64,000 nucleotides of DNA, taken from Alcaligenaceae bacterium (lineage in GTDB: Bacteria; Pseudomonadota; Gammaproteobacteria; Burkholderiales; Burkholderiaceae_B). The translations under genes and the position numbers were made by a program. The notes beneath the pieces are model-generated. The model was not told the DNA's origin. It saw only the letters and a program-made list of their open reading frames with translations, and made no database searches. Location of the stretch: positions 248,001-312,000 of the forward strand of contig JACCEN010000002.1 of assembly GCA_013416435.1 (NCBI GenBank). Direction: 5' to 3'. Below, piece by piece: positions 53,791 to 62,208 of the stretch. Each line of letters starts with the position of its first letter. Position 1 is the stretch's first letter.

Positions 53791-54669
53791 ATGGACGACA
53801 CGACAAACACTTTCAATCGGCTTCGTCCGCGATTGCAGAAGATCGCTTACCGGATGCTGGGCGCGGTCGCCGAAGCGGAAGACGTCGTGCAGGATGCCTG
53901 GCTGCGCTGGCATGCGGCGCAGCCAGATGTCGACAATGCCGAAGCATGGCTCGTCTCGGTGACGACCCGCCTGTCCATTGACCGGCTGCGCGCCGCCAAG
54001 ATCCAGCGGGAATACTATTCAGGAATCTGGCTGCCGGAGCCCCAGATGACCGAGCCGCCGGCAACGCCCGAACAGATCAACGAACGTGCCGACGATGTAT
54101 CGATGGCCTTCCTGATACTGCTCGAAAGGCTTACACCCGAAGCCCGCGCCGCCTTCCTTCTGCATGAAGTCTTCGATGTCGACTATGATCGGATCGCCGA
54201 TACGCTGGGCAAGACCCAGGCGGCATGCCGGCAGCTCGTAAGCCGGGCAAAAGCGCAACTGCGCGACGATCGCCCGCGATTTACCGTGCCCCGCGCGACG
54301 CATCATCGTCTGATGCAGACCTTTGCCCAGGTCCTTGAACGCGGCGACCTTGCCGGAATCCATGCGCTGCTTGCCGAAGACGCCATGCTGATGGGCGACG
54401 GCGGAGGCCGGGTCAGCAGCTTTCCCAAGCCCATGGTGGGCGGCAGGCGCATCGCGCAACTCTTCTTTGCCGCAACGCGGCGCTACAAAGACGAACTGCA
54501 CATCGAACTGGCCGCCCTCAATGGACAGTGGGCTCTGCTGCGCTTCATCCAGGGCCGGCTGGAATCCGCGCAGCTTTTCGAACTGGACGGCGAGCGCATT
54601 GCCCGCATCTACGTCCAGCGCAACCCCGACAAGCTGATCCGCATCGCAGCGGCCCACTCCGGCCGCTAG
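53791..54669 (+). CDS. ECF41-type sigma factor (SigJ-like)
   Basis: The 292-residue ECF sigma factor has sigma2 (AYRMLGAVAEAEDVVQDAWL), sigma4 (LLHEVFDVDYDRIADTLG) and a C-terminal SnoaL-like extension from about residue 170. The three ECF41 signatures are all present: WLPEP (80-84), DGGGR (203-207) and NPDKL (278-282). In this family the extension acts in place of an anti-sigma factor. The next gene encodes an AhpD-like protein, the usual ECF41 partner. A TGTCACA-N16-CGTC promoter stands at 55381. The signal sensed is unknown. Confidence 0.92.
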   Translation: MDDTTNTFNRLRPRLQKIAYRMLGAVAEAEDVVQDAWLRWHAAQPDVDNAEAWLVSVTTRLSIDRLRAAKIQREYYSGIWLPEPQMTEPPATPEQINERADDVSMAFLILLERLTPEARAAFLLHEVFDVDYDRIADTLGKTQAACRQLVSRAKAQLRDDRPRFTVPRATHHRLMQTFAQVLERGDLAGIHALLAEDAMLMGDGGGRVSSFPKPMVGGRRIAQLFFAATRRYKDELHIELAALNGQWALLRFIQGRLESAQLFELDGERIARIYVQRNPDKLIRIAAAHSGR

Positions 54670-54849
54670 GGCCTGCCGGGGCCCTGGCCCACTGCGCGCT
54701 TTCCTCCTTTGGTGCGCATCGGGCAACAGTCTGTACCCATCGGCATGCCTACCGCCGCGCTGCATTCGTCCCTACCATGGCGACATAGGGCTTTCCGCCG
54801 CTATCGTCACCCGGACAAGAGTGCCGTCTTGCCATCGACAGGAGCAACC

Positions 54850-55329
54850 ATGACCCAACGCATCAACTATATTCAGCAATCGCCGGAACTATTCAAGAAG
54901 TTCCTCGAATTCAGCAATGCCCTGAAGAACAGCGCCATAGAGGAAGCCATCCGCGACCTGGTTTCGATCCGCGCCTCGCAGCTCAATGGCTGCGGCTTCT
55001 GCCTCGACATGCACGTAAAGGAAGCGCATATTCACGGCGAACGTCCCTTGCGCCTGTATCATGTGGCGACCTGGCGCGAATCGACGCTTTTCTCTTCGCG
55101 CGAACGCGCAGCCCTGGCGTGGACCGAGGTCCTGACCAAGCTTCCCGACCACGGGGTGCCCGACGAAATCTATGAACGGGTGCTTACCCAATTCAATGAA
55201 AAAGAGCTGTCCGACCTGACCTTCGCGGTGATGGCCATCAATGGATGGAACCGCGCAAATGTCGCGTTCAAGACGGTGCCAGGATCCGCCGACAAGGCCT
55301 TCGGCCTGGATAAGGCGAATCTCGCTTGA
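54850..55329 (+). CDS. AhpD-like carboxymuconolactone decarboxylase (COE partner of ECF41)
   Basis: The 159-residue AhpD/CMD-fold protein has the redox motif CGFC in LNGCGFCLDMHVKEA (Cys48, Cys51, His55). ATG at 54850 follows AGGAG at 10 bases. In most genomes ECF41 sigma genes are next to a carboxymuconolactone decarboxylase, oxidoreductase or epimerase gene (COE) that is their target. I looked for the ECF41 promoter in the 180 bases before this gene and saw only a poor match (CGTCACC then CGTC after 13 bases). Confidence 0.88.
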   Translation: MTQRINYIQQSPELFKKFLEFSNALKNSAIEEAIRDLVSIRASQLNGCGFCLDMHVKEAHIHGERPLRLYHVATWRESTLFSSRERAALAWTEVLTKLPDHGVPDEIYERVLTQFNEKELSDLTFAVMAINGWNRANVAFKTVPGSADKAFGLDKANLA

Positions 55330-55380
55330 ACGTTCCGGTCAGGCGGCCTGGACCGCCATGACAGGAAAATTAATTAGCAG

Positions 55381-55407
55381 TGTCACAAACCGTGGTCCCC
55401 ATACGTC
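55381..55407 (+). promoter_or_regulatory. ECF41-type promoter
   Basis: TGTCACA (55381-55387), 16 bases, CGTC (55404-55407): the published ECF41 consensus with its usual spacing. It points at the LysR gene starting at 55417, so the transcript would have almost no leader. Confidence 0.65.
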
Positions 55408-55416
55408 TAAGCGAGT

Positions 55417-56439
55417 ATGGATACCACGACACACTTCCCGGCGCCGACAGATCATGCACGCCCCTCCAATGCTGGCGTCGCTGACCCGCTCGCCGGCAGC
55501 TTCATCACCAGCTACGCGGGCGTCATCGCCTTTCTGGCCGTCGCCGACGAAGGCAGTTTTTCACGGGCGAGCGATCGGCTGGGCATCGGCCGCTCCGCGG
55601 TCAGCCGTAGCGTCCAGAAGCTCGAGGCGCAGCTGGATGCCCGCCTGTTCCATCGGACGACCCGAAGCACGGCACTGACACGCGAAGGCGAGCTGTTCTA
55701 CCGGAACTGCCAGCCCGGAGTGGCGCGCATCGTCCAAGCGCTGGAAGACTTGCGCGAACTGCGCGACGGCCCGCCACACGGCCACCTACGCATCCATTCG
55801 AACCCGGGCTTCGGCCGCAAGGTGATCGCTCCGCTGCTGCATGGCTTTCATGCACAGTACCCCGACATCACTCTTGAACTCCTGCTGGACGATCGTCCCG
55901 CAGACTTCACCGTGGACCGCATCGATGTGTCATTCCGGGACGGCCGCATGGAAGACTCCGATATCGTGGCGCGGCAATTGATACCGATGCAGATGATCAC
56001 CTGCGCCTCGCCTGCCTACGCGGAAGCCAAGGGCTTGCCGCGCCGTGTCGATGAATTGGCCGGCCATCGCTGCATCAACTATCGCACTGCAACGGGCCGG
56101 ATCCGGGAATGGGAATTCAAAATCGACGGTTACGCCAAGCGGCATCTGCCGCCCGCCCAGCATACGTTCAACGACCTGGATCTGATCCTGCAGGCGGTGT
56201 TGCATGGTCAAGGCATTGCCCAGCTTCCCGCATACCTGGTGTGCGAACTGGTCAACAACCGCAAGCTGACCGTATGCCTGGCCCGGCATGCGCCCGACGA
56301 CGGCGGCCACTATCTTTGCTACTTGAGCCGCAAGCAGCTTCCCGCGCGGATCCGCGTGTTCATCGATCATGTGACCGAACAGGCGCGTTCATTGGACCTG
56401 CAGTGCCTGACCACCCTGGCGAACGCGCCATCGACCTGA
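55417..56439 (+). CDS. LysR family regulator
   Basis: The 340-residue LysR-type regulator has a winged helix (FLAVADEGSFSRASDRLGIG, SAVSRSVQKLEAQLDARLFH) and a substrate domain (HLRIHSNPGFGRKVIAPLLH, ELLLDDRPADFTVDRIDVSF). The first ~30 residues (MDTTTHFPAPTDHARPSNAG) precede the usual LysR start and may be an extension. The start lies 10 bases after an ECF41-type promoter, with no ribosome site, so a leaderless mRNA is possible. It is followed by broken dehydrogenase fragments that may have been its targets. Confidence 0.88.
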   Translation: MDTTTHFPAPTDHARPSNAGVADPLAGSFITSYAGVIAFLAVADEGSFSRASDRLGIGRSAVSRSVQKLEAQLDARLFHRTTRSTALTREGELFYRNCQPGVARIVQALEDLRELRDGPPHGHLRIHSNPGFGRKVIAPLLHGFHAQYPDITLELLLDDRPADFTVDRIDVSFRDGRMEDSDIVARQLIPMQMITCASPAYAEAKGLPRRVDELAGHRCINYRTATGRIREWEFKIDGYAKRHLPPAQHTFNDLDLILQAVLHGQGIAQLPAYLVCELVNNRKLTVCLARHAPDDGGHYLCYLSRKQLPARIRVFIDHVTEQARSLDLQCLTTLANAPST

Positions 56440-56551
56440 GGTTCGCCTGATTGCTGCGCTTGATGCAACACCATGGGTCCGTCGCCGATCCTACCGGTAG
56501 GCAAGGCGCAGCCCTAAAATTTTTGCACGCAGCTCAATTCAGGAGAACCTC

Positions 56552-56611
56552 ATGAAAATCGTCGTCATCGGAGGCACCGGCTTCATCGGCAGCACAGCAT
56601 GGCCACCCTGA
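56552..56611 (+). pseudogene. Start of an NAD(P)-binding (NmrA/epimerase-like) gene, truncated
   Basis: After a strong AGGAG site, a 19-codon frame reads MKIVVIGGTGFIGSTAWPP and stops. The first 14 residues are the Rossmann glycine motif of an NmrA- or epimerase-like protein; the rest of that gene is missing. The Ohr-like gene starts inside this short frame (56599), without its own ribosome site, so its translation may now depend on this remnant. Confidence 0.75.
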
Positions 56612-57114
56612 AACCGCCTCCCTTATCCCTGCTGGACAAGTATCGCGGGCGCGACACGCAAACGCTGTACTCGGCCACCGTCGTCGTGACGGGCGGCGAT
56701 GCCGGCCACGGAAGGGCATCGGGCATCGCACGGTCGGATGACGGCAACTTGTGCGTCCACCTGCGATTGCCCGAAGCGCTTGGCGGACCGGGCGGAGGCA
56801 CCAACCCGGAACAGCTCTTCGCCGCCGGATACGCCGCCTGCTTTCATGGAGCGCTCAGCCTGCTCGCGGCGCGGATGGGCATTCCGATTCCAGGGAGCTC
56901 GGTGCAAGTGAAGATCGAATTCAGCCGCGACCCGATGGACGGCCTTTTCGCGCTGGCCGCATACACGAGCATCCGCTTGCCCGGCGTTGAACGGGCCATT
57001 GCCGAAGAGCTGGTCCGCAATACCGAGCGCTTCTGCCCCTACGCCAAGATGGCGCGGCAAGGTATCACGAACATCGTCGCGCTCGCCCCCTTGGAGGATA
57101 CGAACACCCGGTAG
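56599..57114 (+). CDS. Ohr/OsmC family peroxiredoxin
   Basis: The 171-residue protein is an Ohr-type organic hydroperoxide reductase: TNPEQLFAAGYAACFHGALS with the peroxidatic cysteine and FCPYAKMARQGI with the resolving cysteine. It reduces organic hydroperoxides using lipoamide or other thiols. The ATG at 56599 overlaps the truncated gene at 56552 and has no Shine-Dalgarno of its own. Downstream lies a headless SDR pseudogene. The neighbourhood looks deleted, so the present expression signals may be accidental. Confidence 0.85.
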   Translation: MATLKPPPLSLLDKYRGRDTQTLYSATVVVTGGDAGHGRASGIARSDDGNLCVHLRLPEALGGPGGGTNPEQLFAAGYAACFHGALSLLAARMGIPIPGSSVQVKIEFSRDPMDGLFALAAYTSIRLPGVERAIAEELVRNTERFCPYAKMARQGITNIVALAPLEDTNTR

Positions 57115-57116
57115 CC

Positions 57117-57663
57117 GGCATCGGCTTATCGACCGCAATGAAATTTGCCGGCCAGGGCGCCCGCGTAGTCATTACCGGGCGCAAGCAGGAAGCGCTGAAA
57201 CAGGCCTCGCGCTCCGCATCAGGAGTTGACTACATCGTGGCGGACGCAGGCAAGCCATCAGATGCCGCGCACACCATCGAATCTGAAGCAGTCCGCAGGC
57301 AGCATCATCAACGTGTCGAGCACCTTTGGACACAAGGCGGCCGAGGTCCTGTCGCATTACGCAGCCAGCAAAGCCGCGCTGGAGCACATGACTCGATGCT
57401 GGGCCCTTGAATTGGCACGCGACGGCATACGCGTGAACGCCGTCGCTGCCGGTCCGACGGACACCGAGTTCCTGTCCCAAAGAATGAAGCTATCGACGGA
57501 ACAGGTGGAGAGCGTCAAGGCAAGCGAGCGCGCACGAATTCCGCTAGGCAGGCGCGGCCTGCCCGCCGACGTGGCCGGCTGGATCGTTACGCTGGCGTCG
57601 CCGGAGGCGGCATGGGTCACGGGACAGGTTTTTACGGTGGACGGCGGGCTGAGCGTAAGCTGA
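57117..57663 (+). pseudogene. Broken short-chain dehydrogenase gene
   Basis: The fragment begins within an SDR (AGIGLSTAMKFAGQGARVVI) without a start or first strand, runs to about 57280, then switches reading frame into the C-terminal half (SIINVSSTFGHKAAEVLSHY, AASKAALEHMTR, VNAVAAGPTDTEF, VFTVDGGLSVS). The active-site Ser and YxxxK are still there, but the 5' end and a central part are lost and the two halves are out of frame. It is a pseudogene of a classical SDR. Confidence 0.82.
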
Positions 57664-57778
57664 CCGGACAAGGTTTTCTTGATGCATCTTAAGAAAAGGT
57701 TAAGCAGAACGCAAAAATTTTCAGCTTGTCACGCCCTGGCGCTTCCCACATCATCTGATCACTTACTTGGAGGATCTG

Positions 57779-58705
57779 ATGGTGAAAATAATATCCAATA
57801 CGGGCGGATTCGGCGCCGACGTCATGGACTGCCCGCCGGGACTGGCGGTGTCGGAAGATGAACTCGAACAGATAACGCGTGCCTGGACCAGGCACTCCGT
57901 GCTGTGCTTCCGGACAGTGGACATGACGCCGGAAGAACATGTGAACTTCAGCCGTCGGCTCGGCGAGCTGCACATCATGAGGCCGCTCAAGTTCAACCTC
58001 GATGGCTATCCCGAAGTTTTCGTCGTATCCAACGCGAGCAAGGCCGATCCGTCCAAACCTGTGGCGGGCAATGCCGAAGGCGATGCGGGGCTTCGTCGGG
58101 CCGGTGAAGGGTTTCATACCGACGGCGAAGACAAGGCCATTCCGAACGGCGGCTCCTTCCTCTATGCCAGACAAGTGCCTCCCGAGCGCGGCGACACGCT
58201 CTTTGTGGATATGTACAGCGTCTATGCGGCATTGCCCAGCGGGATCAAGGAACTCATTGCAGGCCGCCGTGCCCGTTACAGCCGTATCGATTTGCATGCG
58301 ACCCATTACCCGCTGATGGCGCCGCTTACAGAGGAAGAAAAACGCGAGCGCCCCGATGTCTACCATCCCTTGACGCGACAGCACCCGCTCAGCGGCCGCA
58401 CGTCACTTTATATCGGGCGCTGGGCATGCGATATCGAAGGCTTGCCCGTCGATGAGAGCAAAGAACTGATCACCTTTCTCCAGGACTTCGCCAAACAGCC
58501 GCAATTCATTTACACCCACAAATGGGCGCCCGGCGACGCAGTGCTATGGGACAACCGCTGCACACAACACTGCGCCACCGGCTTTGATGACGCGAAGTAC
58601 GTCAGGACGATGCACAGAACCACACTGGAAGGCGAGCTGCCGATCATGGCCCGCTCCAGCGCCGGTATACACGCAGCGGTGTTCAATGAATATTCGGTTT
58701 CTTGA
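57779..58705 (+). CDS. TauD/TfdA family Fe(II)/2-oxoglutarate dioxygenase
   Basis: The 308-residue dioxygenase has the iron motif HTD (His113, Asp115) in GFHTDGEDK and the distal His279 with Arg280 in TMHRTTLEGE, plus WDNRCTQH. The family hydroxylates an acid substrate, such as taurine, 2,4-D or aryl ethers, while 2-oxoglutarate becomes succinate. ATG at 57779 follows GGAGG at 6 bases. The last 20 bases overlap the lysR gene. It begins a catabolic row with LysR, nitrilase-like, RraA-like and Bug genes; its substrate is unknown. Confidence 0.88.
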   Translation: MVKIISNTGGFGADVMDCPPGLAVSEDELEQITRAWTRHSVLCFRTVDMTPEEHVNFSRRLGELHIMRPLKFNLDGYPEVFVVSNASKADPSKPVAGNAEGDAGLRRAGEGFHTDGEDKAIPNGGSFLYARQVPPERGDTLFVDMYSVYAALPSGIKELIAGRRARYSRIDLHATHYPLMAPLTEEEKRERPDVYHPLTRQHPLSGRTSLYIGRWACDIEGLPVDESKELITFLQDFAKQPQFIYTHKWAPGDAVLWDNRCTQHCATGFDDAKYVRTMHRTTLEGELPIMARSSAGIHAAVFNEYSVS

Positions 58706-59606
58706 AACGGCGCTGTGGCTGGCCAAGCTTAAAAGCATCAAGGCCACAGCCGAAAAGCTTTGCCTGACGCAGGCCGCCGTATCAAGCCGGATTTCCAACC
58801 TTGAGCAGGACCTGGGCGTCTGTCTGTTTGTGCGTGGAGGCGATGGCTTTGAGCCCACCTCCGCCGGCGTGACGTTCCTCGAGCATGCGCAGCGCATCGT
58901 GGATGCCCACCAGTCTTTACGCGCCTCCATGCTTGACCCGAGCAAACTGGTAGGGTCTTTGAGAATCGGCATGACCAGCACGCTGATTCCGACGATACTG
59001 CCCGGACTTGTCGACACGCTGCGACGGGACTATCCGAGCATTTCAATCAGCCTGAAGACGGAGCTGACCGAAAAGCTGCTGAAGGAACTGGAGATTGGCC
59101 GAGTCGATCTTGTCCTGGGCGCCGACAGCGAAGCGGTACACGAGCGGTTCGAGATCGTGCCGCTGTGCGCCTTTTCGATGACGTTCGTGGCAAGCCCCAG
59201 GCTGAAGCTGGAGTTCACTGATGCGGCGCTTCCCGAAGAGCTCGCCCGGCACCCCATCATCGGCTATCCGCCGGGAACCCGTTCTCAGCTTCGCATAGAC
59301 CACTATTTCGAGAACTGCGGCGTGCGCCCGCAGATCATCCATGTGTCGAATGCCGTCCCCACGAATCTGCAACTTGCCACGTCCGGCATCGGGATCGCAG
59401 TCGTCCCCGAAGCCATCGTGCAGCGGGAGATCGCATCCGGCGAACTCCTTCCCATCAAGTTGAAACGACCCTTCGTGTCGGTGAACTACCAGGCTGTATT
59501 CCTGCGCGACCAAGGCCAGGGCTTGGCAAGGGCAGTTGCCGCCTTGGCTCGCGACGTCGCGAGCGACTACTGCGAATCGGTCGACAAAAGAATTGCCTGG
59601 CAATAA
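58686..59606 (+). CDS. LysR family regulator
   Basis: The 306-residue regulator has a LysR N-terminal domain (MNIRFLETALWLAKLKSIKA, TQAAVSSRISNLEQDLGVCL) and a substrate domain (LRIGMTSTLIPTILPGLVDT, GIAVVPEAIVQREI). ATG at 58686 lies in the end of the dioxygenase gene, a 20-base overlap, so the two are cotranscribed; LysR genes are more often divergent from their targets. It probably controls this catabolic row. Confidence 0.9.
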   Translation: MNIRFLETALWLAKLKSIKATAEKLCLTQAAVSSRISNLEQDLGVCLFVRGGDGFEPTSAGVTFLEHAQRIVDAHQSLRASMLDPSKLVGSLRIGMTSTLIPTILPGLVDTLRRDYPSISISLKTELTEKLLKELEIGRVDLVLGADSEAVHERFEIVPLCAFSMTFVASPRLKLEFTDAALPEELARHPIIGYPPGTRSQLRIDHYFENCGVRPQIIHVSNAVPTNLQLATSGIGIAVVPEAIVQREIASGELLPIKLKRPFVSVNYQAVFLRDQGQGLARAVAALARDVASDYCESVDKRIAWQ

Positions 59607-59620
59607 AGGAGAAAAAGTTA

Positions 59621-60439
59621 GTGAAAATTTCCGTCATTCAAATGAATTCCGTCTCGGATAAAGCGGCGAATCTCGCAAAAGCCGAGAGGCTGACGCGTAG
59701 CGCCGTAACGCAGGACTCCCCCGACATGATCGTGTTTCCCGAACACTTCGATTGGGCGGGTGGCAGTACGCAAGAGAAGGTCGCCGCCGGCGAGCCCGAG
59801 GCCGACGGCCCCGCATACAGGTTTTGCGCGCGCATGGCAGCCGAGTACGGCATCTACGTCCATTCGGGCAGCTTCTACGAGAAGGTCCCCCATCAGGAGC
59901 GCGTATTCAACACAACAGTCGTGTTCGATCCCCACGGCAAAGAGCTTGCGCGGTATCGGAAGATGCACATGTTCGACATATTCACGCCTGATGGACTGCG
60001 CTACGGCGAATCCGATGCAGTGGCAGCGGGATCCGAGGTCAGCACCGCCGACGTGGGCGACTTCCGCCTTGGCTTGGCCATATGCTATGACCTCCGATTT
60101 CCCGAGCTTTTCCAACAGCTCGTTGGCCGGGGCGCCAACGTCATCATGCTGCCCGCGGCATTCACCCTGCAGACCGGCAAAGATCACTGGGAAGTGCTAT
60201 GTCGGGCCCGTGCCATCGAGACGCAAAGCTATGTCGTCGCCTGCGGCTCGCACGGACCGTTCAGGCAGAACGGCGAGACGCGATACACCTACGGGCATTC
60301 GCTGATCGTGGACCCATGGGGCCATGTCATCGCCAAGTGTTCCGATGGCGACGGCTTTGCCACCGCTCGCTTGGATATCCAGCTGATCGATAAAGTCCGC
60401 AAGGAAATTCCCATCGCCAAACAAAAGGTACTTCAGTGA
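59621..60439 (+). CDS. Carbon-nitrogen hydrolase (nitrilase superfamily)
   Basis: The 272-residue enzyme has the nitrilase triad Glu41 (VFPEHFDW), Lys114 (YRKMHMFD) and Cys155 (LAICYDLRFPE). The start is GTG after AAAGGAGAAA. It is closest in pattern to Nit2/omega-amidase-type members, which hydrolyse amides rather than nitriles. Coupled translation with the next gene is suggested by a GTGA overlap. It likely acts on an intermediate of the dioxygenase pathway. Confidence 0.88.
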   Translation: MKISVIQMNSVSDKAANLAKAERLTRSAVTQDSPDMIVFPEHFDWAGGSTQEKVAAGEPEADGPAYRFCARMAAEYGIYVHSGSFYEKVPHQERVFNTTVVFDPHGKELARYRKMHMFDIFTPDGLRYGESDAVAAGSEVSTADVGDFRLGLAICYDLRFPELFQQLVGRGANVIMLPAAFTLQTGKDHWEVLCRARAIETQSYVVACGSHGPFRQNGETRYTYGHSLIVDPWGHVIAKCSDGDGFATARLDIQLIDKVRKEIPIAKQKVLQ

Positions 60440-61101
60440 AAAAATTCATCCTGGAACCCATGCCGGCCGCCCTGGACGCGAAGTACGTCGACATGCTGTC
60501 GGCGGTGCAGACGGCCACCGTCGGCCACTTCCGCCACTGGGGGTTCATGGCTCCCGACATCAAGCCGATCAATCATACGCGCAAGATCATCGGCACCGCA
60601 GTGACCTTGTCGCTACCCGGCCAGGACTCCACCCTGCTGCATCACGCCCTGACGCTGCTGCGCCCGGGCGACGTATTGGTCATCGACCGCCTGGGCGATC
60701 AAAAGCATGCTTGCCTGGGCGGCGGTGTGGCACTTGGCGCTGTGCTGGCAGGCGCTGTGGGCGCCATTGTGGATGGCATGTGCACAGACCCCTCGGAGCT
60801 TGAGGAACTGGACTTCCCTGTCTGGGCGCGGGGCGTATCTCCCATTACCACCCGAATCTACAACATCGGTGGGCAACTGAACAAACCTGTGGCATGCGGC
60901 GGCGCCGTCGTCTGCCCTGGCGACATCATCCTGGCTGACGAAAACGGCGTGCTTGCCATTCCCCGTGCAGAAGTCGCCGAAGTGTCCGAAATGGCCCTGG
61001 AAAAACAAGCCCGGGGCGACAAGAACGGCGAGCGGATGCGTGGCGGCGAACGGCTCGGCAATCTGTCCGGGGCGAGCAAGCATGTCCTTGAAGCAGCATA
61101 A
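60436..61101 (+). CDS. RraA-like/HMG aldolase family protein
   Basis: The 221-residue protein is of the RraA/4-hydroxy-4-methyl-2-oxoglutarate aldolase family: GDVLVIDRLGDQKHACLGGG, VGAIVDGMCTDPSELEEL and VVCPGDIILADENGVLAIPR. In true aldolases the core reads G-x-R-D; here Thr117-Asp118 replaces Arg-Asp, so ordinary aldolase activity is doubtful. The start is GTG, overlapping the previous stop. Such genes are common in Bug-linked catabolic rows of Burkholderiales. Confidence 0.82.
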   Translation: MKKFILEPMPAALDAKYVDMLSAVQTATVGHFRHWGFMAPDIKPINHTRKIIGTAVTLSLPGQDSTLLHHALTLLRPGDVLVIDRLGDQKHACLGGGVALGAVLAGAVGAIVDGMCTDPSELEELDFPVWARGVSPITTRIYNIGGQLNKPVACGGAVVCPGDIILADENGVLAIPRAEVAEVSEMALEKQARGDKNGERMRGGERLGNLSGASKHVLEAA

Positions 61102-61129
61102 CAAATAGAACGATTATGGAGAATTCCTT

Positions 61130-62107
61130 ATGAAACTACGCAAAGCCCTCGCCGCTGGACTGACCTTCAGCTGTCTGGCGTTAACCACAACGTTCGCCCA
61201 CGCGGCATGGCCCGAGCGCCCGATCAAGATCGTAGTGCCATTTCCGCCTGGCAACTCTTCCGACGTTTCAATGCGCTTGTTGGCGGAACTGCTCTCGCCG
61301 CGTCTGGGCCAGCCAGTCGTGGTCGAAAACAAAGTCGGTGCCGGCGGCACCATCGGCACGGGCTTTGCAGCCAAACAGCCGCCCGATGGCTATACCTTGG
61401 CCATGGGCTCGACGGGTCCGCTGTCAATCGGGCCAACATTGCGCCCGGAGACGATGACCTATGACCCCCTGGCCGATCTGGAACCCATAGCCGCGATTGC
61501 CTGGGCCCCGCAAGTGATGGTGGTCCGGCCTGATGAGCCCTTCGATACGGTGGCGGGTCTTATCAAACACACCAAAGAACAAGGGCAGGGTCTTCGTTAT
61601 GGCTCCTCCGGAGTGGGAACGACGCCGCACCTGGTCATCTCCAAATTTCTGCACGATGCGGGCATTTCGGGAATGCATATCCCGTATAAAGGCGGGATGC
61701 AAAGCCTTACGGACCTGATCGGCGGGCAGGTGGACTTCATGTCCGATAACGTCCCGGTGTTCGCCTCCGCCCTGCAGGGCAAACGCGTCAAGCCCATCGG
61801 CGTCACATCCGCCGAGCGTATTCCGAGCCTGCCCGAAGTGCCGACCCTTGCCGAACAAGGCATCAAGGACTTCAGCATGCAGGGCTGGATTCTTTTGGTG
61901 GCGCCCGCCGGCGTGCCCGACGAAGCCAAGCACCGCCTTGAAAAAGAAGTTGCGGCAGTCATGCAGGAAAAGGAAATGCGCGAGCGCTTACTGGGCTTCG
62001 GCCTGGTGCCAATGAACATGCCGCAGGCGCAGATCCCCGCGTTCTTGAAAGACGAGGCACGCAAGTGGAAGGAAGTTGTCGAACTTTCCGGAGCGAACAA
62101 GAACTGA
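61130..62107 (+). CDS. Bug family tripartite tricarboxylate transporter receptor
   Basis: The 325-residue periplasmic receptor has a signal peptide (MKLRKALAAGLTFSCLALTT, then TFAHA before AWPERPIK) and the Bug motifs PERPIKIVVPFPPGNSSDVS, NKVGAGGTIGTGFAAKQPPD and GQVDFMSDNVPV. No tctA/tctB genes are nearby, which is normal for orphan Bug receptors of Alcaligenaceae. It probably binds a carboxylic acid used by the adjoining enzymes. Confidence 0.9.
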   Translation: MKLRKALAAGLTFSCLALTTTFAHAAWPERPIKIVVPFPPGNSSDVSMRLLAELLSPRLGQPVVVENKVGAGGTIGTGFAAKQPPDGYTLAMGSTGPLSIGPTLRPETMTYDPLADLEPIAAIAWAPQVMVVRPDEPFDTVAGLIKHTKEQGQGLRYGSSGVGTTPHLVISKFLHDAGISGMHIPYKGGMQSLTDLIGGQVDFMSDNVPVFASALQGKRVKPIGVTSAERIPSLPEVPTLAEQGIKDFSMQGWILLVAPAGVPDEAKHRLEKEVAAVMQEKEMRERLLGFGLVPMNMPQAQIPAFLKDEARKWKEVVELSGANKN

Positions 62108-62208
62108 CGATATGTCAGCCGGGAAATCAAGCTCAACACCGCTACGTTCCGGAGTGAATAGGGATATCATCTGCAAACATCAGATGGCGATACTGACGGA
62201 AAACATGC

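Noticed and set aside
54670-54849. ECF41 promoter directly before the AhpD-like partner gene
   Set aside because: Only CGTCACC followed by CGTC at 13 bases was found; sequence and spacing are off the consensus.
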